From Puniceicoccales bacterium (GTDB lineage: Bacteria > Verrucomicrobiota > Verrucomicrobiia > Opitutales > JAIRLG01), in assembly GCA_031255915.1 (NCBI GenBank), contig JAIRRP010000064.1:1-10711 (forward strand): a DNA stretch of 10,711 bases, written 5' to 3'. Positions within the stretch are counted from its first letter, which is position 1, and the number at the start of each line of letters is the position of its first letter. The notes under the pieces are model-generated. The model did not search any database and was not told the origin of the DNA. It worked only from the letters and a program-made list of their open reading frames with translations. Positions 1-6,625 of the stretch are shown here, piece by piece. The translations under genes and the position numbers were made by a program.

Positions 1-24
1 ATCAATACCTAGTACCTTTGCCAT
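1..24 (-). CDS. dnaK: 5' end of probable dnaK (Hsp70 chaperone), cut by window edge
   Basis: Read on the minus strand, the first 24 bases give ATG followed by codons for MAKVLGID, which is how many bacterial DnaK proteins begin (the family continues with the ATP-binding phosphate-1 loop LGTTNS, which would lie outside the window). A Shine-Dalgarno AAGGA sits at 34-30, five bases before the ATG, so this is a well-formed translation start. DnaK is the cytosolic ATP-dependent Hsp70 chaperone. Only eight residues are visible, so another actin-fold ATPase with the same opening is possible. No CIRCE operator (TTAGCACTC/GAGTGCTAA) is visible in the upstream 25-450. A sigma-54-like promoter is present instead, at 63-78. 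Confidence 0.6.
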
Positions 25-62
25 AAGATTCCTTTTTTTGAAATGTTATCGTTTAGTAATGT

Positions 63-78
63 AGCAATTTTCATGCCA
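63..78 (-). promoter_or_regulatory. Candidate sigma-54 (RpoN) promoter for the dnaK-like gene
   Basis: The minus strand reads TGGCATG, four A's, then TTGCT. The RpoN consensus is TGGCACG-N4-TTGCW, so every specified base matches except one C to T. The GG and GC elements have the correct phase. Transcription would start near position 51-53, about 27 bases before the ATG and upstream of its Shine-Dalgarno. The site lies in an AT-rich region, so a chance match cannot be excluded. No activator binding site was identified. Confidence 0.45.
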
Positions 79-247
79 ATAATTCCAAAACTCCTAAATT
101 TTTTAAAAATTCTCGTTACAAATCGCATCATTTCTTCAATTACCTAAACATGCCATCGCAAAAGCTAATCATAGCCATAACGGCATGAAAGGACTAAATT
201 GCAACCCATGAGTAAATGGAGGGATACTCCTATGGCTAGGGGTACTC

Positions 248-355
248 GGCTCGCCGCCTTTGCGGTAGGGAAAAATGCAAAGCGGGAGCTTTCATTTTTT
301 CTTACCGCGGCCCGCGTAGCGGGCCAGAGCCCTTTGGGCTCAAAGGCGGCGAGCC
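248..355 (+). repeat. Cloverleaf palindromic element, copy 1
   Basis: This 108-bp element folds almost completely. The outer stem P1 is 15 perfect pairs (248-262 with 341-355). Inside are three arms in this order. P4 (262-308) has 16 pairs including two G.U, one bulged C at 278, five more pairs and a GGGA tetraloop at 284-287. P3 (309-325) has seven pairs around GTA. P2 (327-341) has six pairs around TTT. Only A326 is unpaired at the junction. It lies between the dnaK-like start and the end of ppdK, 94 bases past the ppdK stop. It matches copy 2 (reverse complement) at 101 of 108 positions. The sequence is open in several frames on both strands, but I see no gene here. Of the remaining 25-449, only the promoter and the tail at 370-380 carry anything I can name. 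Confidence 0.9.
262..308. terminator. Arm P4 of copy 1: candidate bidirectional intrinsic terminator, downstream of ppdK
   Basis: The arm has a stem around GGGA flanked by a run of A's (271-275) on one side and a run of T's (295-300) on the other. Transcripts from either direction therefore end the hairpin with a U-run. It is about 140 bases past the ppdK stop and would also block readthrough towards dnaK. The G+C in the stem is moderate, so termination strength is uncertain. Confidence 0.4.
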
Positions 356-369
356 CGCCGGCCGAAAGC

Positions 370-380
370 GAGACGGTGCT
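370..380 (+). repeat. Conserved tail outside the element, copy 1
   Basis: GAGACGGTGCT occurs here, 15 bases outside the P1 stem on the P2 side. The same 11 bases occur on the minus strand at 3302-3292, on the equivalent side of copy 2. The intervening bases are also similar (both start CG, then CGG), so the mobile or duplicated unit may be longer than the cloverleaf itself. Confidence 0.55.
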
Positions 381-449
381 CGAAGGCGATAGCTCCCAAA
401 CAATCGAAAAAAGATATATCGCACACTCCATGAGTAGAGCTAGAGAAAT

Positions 450-3140
450 CTACTTCTCCAAAGCGGCCTGGGCCGCTGCCAAGCGCGCGACAGGCACGCG
501 ATTTGGGGAACAACTGACATAATTTATGCCAATAGTATGGCAAAATCGAATCGTGTCTGGATCGCCACCGTGTTCACCACAAATACCAATTTTCAGATCG
601 TCCTTTGTGGAACGCCCGCGATCAACGGCCATGCGCATGAGCTGACCAACACCTTCGATATCCAAAGTGGCAAAGGGGTTGCGATTTACGATCTCCTTCT
701 CAATATAATGGGGCAAAAATGTCCCAGAATCATCACGACTCATGCCCAATGTAGTCTGTGTCAGGTCATTTGTCCCAAAGCTGAAGAATTGGGCCTCTTG
801 GGCGATCGCATCGGCAACAAGTGCCGCCCGTGGCAACTCAATCATGGTGCCAACAGTATACGTAATGTCACATCCTAAGTCACGCATGACACACTGTGCC
901 ACGGCATGAACATGTGCCATCTGATGCTTGAGCTCACCCACAAACCCTATGAGTGGAACCATGATTTCCGGCGCGACAAAAATTCCCTCCGACGAGACCT
1001 GTGCCGCTGCTTCGAAGATGGCACTCGCCTGCATCTCGGTAATCTCGGGATAGGAAATGCCTAAACGACAACCTCGATGACCCAACATGGGGTTCTGCTC
1101 GCGCAATGCCGCCACCCGGCAACGGATTTTCTCCGCCGATATACCTATGCGTTCCGCTAAGGATTGTATTGTTTCCTCATCATGGGGTAAAAATTCATGT
1201 AAAGGTGGATCCAACAGACGAATCGTCACCGCACGCCCCTTCATTGCCCGGAAAATTCCCTCGAAATCCCCACGCTGAAGCGACTTTAATTTTGCCAACG
1301 CCGCCTGGCGCTCCTCCGATGTTTCCGCAAGGATCATTTCGCGCATGAAATCAATCCTCTGGCCTTCGAAAAACATATGCTCTGTACGGCAAAGCCCTAC
1401 GCCTTCCGCCCCAAAAGTAAACGCTTCCGAGGCCTGTTGCGGCGTATCGGCGTTCGCACGAACACCCAATTGACGCTTTTCGTCCGCCCACTTCATAATG
1501 GTATCGAAGAGACGATAGGTATAGCTCTGTTCCGCCAGCATCTGGCCTGAAAGCACGCGATTCACTTCGGATGGGACTGTCGCGACACAGCCGATGAAGA
1601 CCTCTCCCAGAGTCCCATCCAGAGAGATATCCTCCCCTTCGTGCAAGATGATTTCGCTACAACGAATCGTCTTCGCCTCATAGTCCATCTCAAGAGCACC
1701 GGCACCACAAACGCAAACTTTTCCCATCTGTCTCGCAACGAGAGCCGCGTGCGAACTTACCCCTCCGCGGCTCGTCAGAATACCCTCAGAAGCCAACATA
1801 CCTCGAATATCTTCCGGAGATGTCTCCGTACGGCAGAGGATGACGCATTCGCCCTTGGCGTGCATTGCTTCTGCCCTTTGGGCGGAGAAACATATTTTCC
1901 CCGAAGCAGCTCCTGGACCGGCCGGCAAACCATGGGCAATTTTTTTCATCGATTTCTTACCCATCTCATCGAAGACAGGCACCAATAAACTCGAAATCGA
2001 ATCGGCTGGAATGTGCTGTAAAGCCTTTTCCTTGGATATCTTTCCCTCATCCACCATTTCAACCGCAATCCGCACCGCCGCTAACCCTGTGCGCTTCCCA
2101 TTACGCGTTTGAAGCATGTAGAGCTTCCCCTGCTCAATCGTAAATTCGAAATCCTGCATATCGTGAAAGTGATCCTCCAGCCGGCTGCATACATCCACAA
2201 GCAAGGCATAACTCGTCGGCATCTCTTCCCGCATAGCTGCGATAGGCCGAGGCGTACGGATTCCGGCAACGACATCTTCGCCCTGGGCATTGATGAGGTA
2301 TTCCCCATAGAATTGCTTTTCACCGGTGGCAGGATTGCGCGTAAATGCCACACCTGTGGCGCATTGATCCCCTTGATTACCAAACACCATGGCCTGTACA
2401 TTGACAGCCGTACCCCACTCCGATGGAATATTGTACTTGCGGCGATAGATGACCGCCCGTTCATTCTCCCAGGATTTAAAAACCGCCCCCACGGCACCTC
2501 GCAGTTGTTCATGGACATCCTGTGGAAATTCCTTCCCAGTCCGCTGACAAATCAATGCTTTATAACGACAGATCAATTCCTGAAGATGTTCTTTGGCCAG
2601 GTCCGTGTCCTCCTGAATACTCGCTTCCCGCTTCAGCTGATTCATGAGCTCATCAAATGGCTCATGATCCTGCTCACTTTGCGCCTGAACCCCCATGACG
2701 ACATCACCATACATCTGGATAAAGCGGCGGTAACAATCAAAGGCAAAACGCCCATTTTGCGACCGACTCTCCAGACCATGGACCGTCTGATCGTTGAGAC
2801 CAAGGTTGAGAATCGTATCCATCATACCGGGCATCGATTCGCGGGCCCCAGAGCGTACAGAAAAGAGAAGCGGATCCCTTGGGCTGCCGAAATGTTTCTT
2901 CTGCTGCACTTCGACGGTCTCGACACCGATCCGTATCTGCCCCCACACTTCATCCGATAAGCATTTTTCCTGTCCATACTCCGCACAGACCTCCGTCGTA
3001 ATCGTAAATCCCGGAGGGACCGGCAGATGGATGCGTGCCATTTCCGCCAAGTTCGCCCCTTTACCGCCAAGCAGCGCTCGCATTGATGCATCCCCATCCG
3101 TTTTTTCACCAAATCCGTAAATATATTTCCTTTTCATCAT
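450..3140 (-). CDS. ppdK: Pyruvate, phosphate dikinase
   Basis: This cytosolic enzyme interconverts pyruvate + ATP + phosphate and phosphoenolpyruvate + AMP + pyrophosphate, so it can work in pyrophosphate-linked glycolysis or in gluconeogenesis. From the ATG at 3140 it is 896 residues, close to the usual 870-900. The N-terminal third is the ATP-grasp nucleotide-binding domain (GGKGANLAEM near 25-34, SVRSGARESMPGMMDT near 94-109). The central swivelling domain carries the phosphorylated His464 in RGGVSSHAALVARQMG. The C-terminal PEP/pyruvate barrel has GLCRTEHMFF, GHRGCRLG, GTMIELPRAAL, SFGTNDLTQTTLG and ICGEHGGDP with catalytic Cys854, and ends in the family-typical SCSPNRVPVARLAAAQAAL. An in-frame TTG at 3191 would add 17 unrelated residues. 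The family start resembles MKRKYIYGFGEK, so I chose ATG 3140 (3137 is equally possible). Neither ATG has a clear Shine-Dalgarno. The usual phosphoregulatory Thr two residues before the His is Ser462. Confidence 0.97.
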   Translation of the reverse strand: MMKRKYIYGFGEKTDGDASMRALLGGKGANLAEMARIHLPVPPGFTITTEVCAEYGQEKCLSDEVWGQIRIGVETVEVQQKKHFGSPRDPLLFSVRSGARESMPGMMDTILNLGLNDQTVHGLESRSQNGRFAFDCYRRFIQMYGDVVMGVQAQSEQDHEPFDELMNQLKREASIQEDTDLAKEHLQELICRYKALICQRTGKEFPQDVHEQLRGAVGAVFKSWENERAVIYRRKYNIPSEWGTAVNVQAMVFGNQGDQCATGVAFTRNPATGEKQFYGEYLINAQGEDVVAGIRTPRPIAAMREEMPTSYALLVDVCSRLEDHFHDMQDFEFTIEQGKLYMLQTRNGKRTGLAAVRIAVEMVDEGKISKEKALQHIPADSISSLLVPVFDEMGKKSMKKIAHGLPAGPGAASGKICFSAQRAEAMHAKGECVILCRTETSPEDIRGMLASEGILTSRGGVSSHAALVARQMGKVCVCGAGALEMDYEAKTIRCSEIILHEGEDISLDGTLGEVFIGCVATVPSEVNRVLSGQMLAEQSYTYRLFDTIMKWADEKRQLGVRANADTPQQASEAFTFGAEGVGLCRTEHMFFEGQRIDFMREMILAETSEERQAALAKLKSLQRGDFEGIFRAMKGRAVTIRLLDPPLHEFLPHDEETIQSLAERIGISAEKIRCRVAALREQNPMLGHRGCRLGISYPEITEMQASAIFEAAAQVSSEGIFVAPEIMVPLIGFVGELKHQMAHVHAVAQCVMRDLGCDITYTVGTMIELPRAALVADAIAQEAQFFSFGTNDLTQTTLGMSRDDSGTFLPHYIEKEIVNRNPFATLDIEGVGQLMRMAVDRGRSTKDDLKIGICGEHGGDPDTIRFCHTIGINYVSCSPNRVPVARLAAAQAALEK

Positions 3141-3201
3141 AGAATTGTGTAATGGTAACTGCCAGAAACAGGAAAAATCACCTATTGCCAATCATCAGCT
3201 C

Positions 3202-3230
3202 AGTCTAAAAAGCTGTTATTTTCTGAGCAA
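3202..3230 (-). promoter_or_regulatory. ppdK: Possible sigma-70 promoter for ppdK
   Basis: On the minus strand TTGCTC (3230-3225) and TAGACT (3207-3202) are separated by 17 bases; each matches four of six consensus bases. The start point would fall near 3195, giving a leader of about 55 bases before ATG 3140. That would leave the alternative TTG at 3191 only a few bases from the 5' end, which favours the ATG. The match is modest. Confidence 0.3.
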
Positions 3231-3291
3231 GGAAAATCGCTGTCCCAGACAGCCAGGAGAGATTCACTCTGTGCTCCACCGCAAAAAAAAC

Positions 3292-3302
3292 AGCACCGTC
3301 TC
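3292..3302 (-). repeat. Conserved tail outside the element, copy 2
   Basis: The minus strand reads GAGACGGTGCT here, identical to 370-380 and on the same side of the cloverleaf. It is followed outward by a run of T's that copy 1 lacks, so the shared homology appears to stop at about this point. Confidence 0.55.
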
Positions 3303-3315
3303 CACCTCACCGACG

Positions 3316-3423
3316 GGCTTGCCGCCTTTGAGCCCTTTGGGCTCTGGCCCGCTACGCGGGCCGCGGTAAGAAAAAATGAAAGCTCCCGCTTTGCATTTTT
3401 CCTCACCGCAAAGGCGGCAAGCC
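3316..3423 (-). repeat. Cloverleaf palindromic element, copy 2 (inverted relative to copy 1)
   Basis: The element has the same length (108 bp) and architecture as copy 1, in reverse orientation. P1 is 3316-3330 with 3409-3423 (15 perfect pairs). P2 is 3330-3344 (six pairs around TTT). P3 is 3346-3362 (seven pairs around TAC). P4 is 3363-3409, with the GGGA loop on the minus strand at 3387-3384. The seven differences from copy 1 are one compensated P1 pair (C-G there, T-A here), two bases at the foot of P4, and the three P2 loop bases, which are complementary as a block. It lies 84 bases after the stop of the secreted-protein gene and 175 bases before the ppdK start. Nothing else is evident in 3141-3507 apart from the possible ppdK promoter and the tail. 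Confidence 0.9.
3363..3409. terminator. Arm P4 of copy 2: candidate bidirectional terminator between the secreted-protein gene and ppdK
   Basis: It has the same stem as in copy 1, with an A-run at 3371-3376 and a T-run at 3396-3400, so either transcript direction meets hairpin plus U-run. For minus-strand transcription it would close the gene ending at 3508 and isolate ppdK. No other convincing terminator is visible after that gene. Confidence 0.4.
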
Positions 3424-3507
3424 GAATCTACCGAATATCCAGAAAAATCCCAAACACCCTATGGGTCAGTTTTACTAAACTCCTAGAAAACAATATAAAT
3501 TTCTATA

Positions 3508-4512
3508 CTACTTAAATAACTCTCCAATTGCAGCATTAAAATCTACCCCATGAGCTATCAATGCCTTCATATCTGCGATATGACTCATCATATTTCTCAT
3601 CATAAGATCTGCTAGCTTTCTATTAACATCCATCCGAAAAAGTATATCATTAGCTCTTCGAGGAGATCTCCAATAATTATAAATAAACTCCAGACATTCG
3701 TCAGTGACTATAAAACCAGGACTTGTCTCTACTTCATTTGCATCTGGGGGGTATATTGAGTCCGTACCATGTACTTCTTCAATAGCTACGCGCGTTTCAC
3801 CGCCAGGAAGTATCACAAAAGAAACGAAGGCAAAACATCCCCTTTGGAAAATATTTTCACAATGCGTATTGTACCAAATGCTATTTTCTTCCGTATAAGG
3901 AAAATTTCTGAGGAAGAAGTCATTCGGCAGCGAACAGGATCGATAAGGAGCATCAACACCACATTGGTCCATTTTCTCTTTAAACTCTATATTGCCAGAA
4001 CCTCCTCTCCCATAGGGTTCAGGCAATGATTTAAGTTTAACGGCAGCTACACCTTCCTGCAGACCATCGTAGTGCCAAACTCCATCACAGAAAAGAATAT
4101 GTCCAAATCCTGAAAGATACTGACGAGAAGGTGTTTCGTGTAATACATAAACAATGGATAAATTTTTTGTAAAAGTGAGATTATTCCCATTTTCAGCCAC
4201 AACTCCCAGCCGTCTTAGCCATTCCTTAACCTCTTCTCGAAGCGAGAGATATCCGCGAGCTTGCCTCCAATCCTGGTTAAGGTCAATAACGACCCTTCCC
4301 GTAGTGCCAACATGAATTGACGGCATCTTCAGCACTGTCATGGGATGAGCTTCGCTACCATAGCGATAGTGAACAGGGACAAGACTAGGATCATTATCAT
4401 CGTCATACGAGGCTACATACACTCCATCGGCATTTTGTTGCCAAACGAGTGCATGACCTTCTGACACCAACAATGTAATGCCAAGGAATAAAAAGGATAA
4501 ATATCTTCTCAT
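3508..4512 (-). CDS. Secreted protein of unknown function, AT-rich gene
   Basis: I do not recognise this 334-residue protein. It starts with a clear Sec signal peptide (MRR, hydrophobic 4-16, probable cleavage after GHA at 21), so it should be exported to the periplasm or beyond. There is no further membrane segment. The mature part has six cysteines (142, 184, 193, 218, 226, 273), an even number compatible with disulfides. Residues 132-150 contain GFGHILFCDGVWHYDGL, which loosely resembles the His box of ubiquitin-specific proteases (GHY...W...DD), but no matching Cys box precedes it. Residues 312-328 (IADMKALIAHGVDFNAA) look like the end of an ankyrin repeat. The gene is noticeably more AT-rich than its neighbours, which suggests later acquisition or fast evolution. 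A Shine-Dalgarno AGGGA (4525-4521) stands eight bases before the ATG. Confidence 0.8.
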   Translation of the reverse strand: MRRYLSFLFLGITLLVSEGHALVWQQNADGVYVASYDDDNDPSLVPVHYRYGSEAHPMTVLKMPSIHVGTTGRVVIDLNQDWRQARGYLSLREEVKEWLRRLGVVAENGNNLTFTKNLSIVYVLHETPSRQYLSGFGHILFCDGVWHYDGLQEGVAAVKLKSLPEPYGRGGSGNIEFKEKMDQCGVDAPYRSCSLPNDFFLRNFPYTEENSIWYNTHCENIFQRGCFAFVSFVILPGGETRVAIEEVHGTDSIYPPDANEVETSPGFIVTDECLEFIYNYWRSPRRANDILFRMDVNRKLADLMMRNMMSHIADMKALIAHGVDFNAAIGELFK

Positions 4513-4513
4513 A

Positions 4514-4525
4514 AGGGAATTCCCT
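4514..4525. promoter_or_regulatory. Perfect 12-bp palindrome over the ribosome binding site
   Basis: AGGGAATTCCCT is a perfect inverted repeat that ends two bases before the ATG of the secreted-protein gene and includes its only Shine-Dalgarno. In the transcript it could form a four-pair hairpin with an AATT loop that hides the AGGG. As DNA it could be a small dimeric operator. It may also be coincidence. Confidence 0.35.
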
Positions 4526-4590
4526 AAAAAAAATTCACCAAATTTGCAAGTTTTTTCAGAGAAGTTTTCTTTAATTCCCCTAAATATTTC

Positions 4591-6354
4591 TTAAATCAGG
4601 GATGCAAGGATATTTGTGTCATCGGACTCTTCCACTGAAGGAGCTATTTCGTAATAGCGAATGATTTTCTTTGCCAATTTCTTAAAAAAGGGGAATGCAA
4701 CACGGGAACCCCATGCAATACCACTTTCGACCTGGGCATCATCCACCACGACCGTGATAACCACCTGAGGATTTTCAATCGGGAAAAAACCGCTGAAGGA
4801 AGACACATGGTGCTCGCTCGAGTAACGGCCATCGATAATTTTCTGGGATGTGCCAGACTTACCCGCACACTTCACACCCAAGAGGCACATCTTGTCTTCA
4901 TCATGTAACACATGCGCGACACTACTCACCGTCGACGGCGATAGAATACGACGCCTAATCTCCGGAAGATTACGGAGAAGTTCTTCACCCTTTGTCCCCT
5001 GCACAAAGGCCACGATTTGAGGACGTAATAAAAAGCCTCCACTAGCCAGGACACCCATCGCCTGATGGATCTGTAACGGCGTCACACTGATGGCATGCCC
5101 CATTGGTAGGCGCGTTATGGTCAAACGATCCCATCGAAAGGGAGGATGCAATACCCCTCCCTGCTCACCGTCAAATCCATAGCCTGGCTTTTCGCCGAAA
5201 CCGAAGAGCTTAATACCCCTATACAACTTCCGTGCGCCGAGGCGTAACGCGATCTGCGCCACACCGCGATTACTGGAGCGAGACAGTATTTCCGCCACCG
5301 TTAAGCGCTCCATGAGGCGATGATCTTTGGGTAACAGATAATGCTTTCCATCGTACTCCACCTTCCCTTGGCTGCAGTCGAAAATCTGCTGAAGATCCAC
5401 TGCTTTCCACTCTATTCCCAATGAAACCGGAACGATTTTAAACACGGATCCCGGTTCATAGGTATCCGTAACCGCGCGATTTCTCAGGTCATCCAATTCC
5501 GCCTGTGCATAGGCATTGAGATCAAACGATGGGCGGTTCCCCAGCGCCAATAGTTCCCCTGTCAGGGCATCGCTGACCAGAACACTCATCCATCGAGGGT
5601 GATAGCGCTGATCCCAACGATCCAATAGGTCTTCGACGGCATTCTGTAGGGACATGTCCAGTGTCAGGGTGACATTGGCCCCATTCTGCGCCGGGATATC
5701 TAATTCTCGAAATTGCACAAGTTCGCTGCGACGACCATCACATTCGGAGGTTAAGCACCCCTCATGCCCCTTGAGAAAAAAATCCATATGGCGCTCCACA
5801 CCCGATACCGCCACATCTTCTCGATTCACAAAACCAATGACATGGCTAGCGATGTGACCCGATGGATAAATACGCTCCGAACGCCTTGAGCCATAGACGC
5901 CTTTTATGTGCAAATTCAACAATGCCTCATAGGCACGCTCCTCTGTCAACGTGCCCAATTTTTTCCAGCAGATCTTTGTCTTTTTTCCATCACGCAAAAC
6001 ATAATGCCTCGTCATGGCTTTCTTAAGCTCGTCGAGCGTAAGGCCTAGAAGTTCCGCTAACTGCGGCCAACGATCCTGATCCTTTTCGGGACATACGGCA
6101 AAGGGATCCACTCCGACATCGATCAACTGCTGCGTCATGGCCAATACGACCATCCGTCGATCCAAGATAAGCCCACGGCGAGCACCACGGGCACGGGAGG
6201 TCTTATGGGTATGTTCGATGAAGGACGTATAGTGATCCTTTTTAAGGACGGTATAGGTATAAAGCCTCCAAGCGATCAAGGTATAGAGCGCAAAAATGAA
6301 GCAAGCGATGAAGCAAGCCCGCGCACCAATGGTGAAATGCCGAGAATGTAACAT
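4591..6354 (-). CDS. ftsI: Class B penicillin-binding protein, FtsI/PBP3 type peptidoglycan transpeptidase
   Basis: This is the DD-transpeptidase that cross-links peptidoglycan, probably septal. At 587 residues it is the usual size of FtsI. A short cytoplasmic N-terminus and one membrane anchor (about 13-30) precede the dimerisation domain, which begins with RGARRGLILDRRMVVLA (56-72). The transpeptidase domain has all three active-site motifs: S303-V-F-K in EPGSVFKIV (nucleophile Ser303), S360-S-N, and K499-S-G in AGKSGTSQK. The KSG form, instead of KTG, is shared with E. coli FtsI. I see no PASTA domains. A FtsI or SpoVD-like paralogue versus an elongation PBP2 cannot be separated with certainty, though the motifs and length favour FtsI. 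It stands apart from any division and cell wall gene: no ftsL, mraW or murE is adjacent. The start has no evident Shine-Dalgarno. Confidence 0.9.
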   Translation of the reverse strand: MLHSRHFTIGARACFIACFIFALYTLIAWRLYTYTVLKKDHYTSFIEHTHKTSRARGARRGLILDRRMVVLAMTQQLIDVGVDPFAVCPEKDQDRWPQLAELLGLTLDELKKAMTRHYVLRDGKKTKICWKKLGTLTEERAYEALLNLHIKGVYGSRRSERIYPSGHIASHVIGFVNREDVAVSGVERHMDFFLKGHEGCLTSECDGRRSELVQFRELDIPAQNGANVTLTLDMSLQNAVEDLLDRWDQRYHPRWMSVLVSDALTGELLALGNRPSFDLNAYAQAELDDLRNRAVTDTYEPGSVFKIVPVSLGIEWKAVDLQQIFDCSQGKVEYDGKHYLLPKDHRLMERLTVAEILSRSSNRGVAQIALRLGARKLYRGIKLFGFGEKPGYGFDGEQGGVLHPPFRWDRLTITRLPMGHAISVTPLQIHQAMGVLASGGFLLRPQIVAFVQGTKGEELLRNLPEIRRRILSPSTVSSVAHVLHDEDKMCLLGVKCAGKSGTSQKIIDGRYSSEHHVSSFSGFFPIENPQVVITVVVDDAQVESGIAWGSRVAFPFFKKLAKKIIRYYEIAPSVEESDDTNILASLI

Positions 6355-6625
6355 GAAAGAAGTACATTCAGTGAATTCTAAGAAAAGAAATGCAACATAA
6401 CTCTATCGCCTATCCTCTTTCGATCATCGAGATAGCTCATTAGAGGCCATCGAACCAAATAACCTCCCCAGCTACCCTCGATATCAACACCAAACACCCA
6501 TCAAGAGTTAAAGCTCTCGATTCCCTTTCCGTTCTAGGCTTTAGAATTTTTCCATCCAATACAAGAATACGAAGAGCCAATCAACCAGTGTTCGCTGAAA
6601 ACGCCTCCCTTTTTCAATTTCCCTG

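Noticed and set aside
248..355. Copy 1 as a tRNA or tRNA-like gene because of its cloverleaf shape
   Set aside because: The arm lengths and loops do not match a tRNA: the loops have three or four bases, there is no T-loop or D-loop consensus, and one arm has over 20 pairs.
165..431. Open frame of 88 codons on the minus strand across copy 1
   Set aside because: It is again the element read on its other strand, with no ribosome binding site or recognisable protein feature.
199..522. Open frame of 107 codons across copy 1
   Set aside because: It consists largely of the palindromic element and its flanks, overlaps the end of ppdK on the other strand, and resembles other proteins only through the element itself.
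2109..2960. Open frame of 283 codons on the plus strand inside ppdK
   Set aside because: It is the antisense shadow of a strongly conserved gene; it has no domain, and its composition follows the ppdK codons.
6355..6625. Small gene, tRNA or regulatory RNA between ftsI and the lipoprotein gene
   Set aside because: Frames are only a few codons long, there is no TTCRANYC-like T-loop, and the hairpins seen (for example around 6415-6445) are weak.
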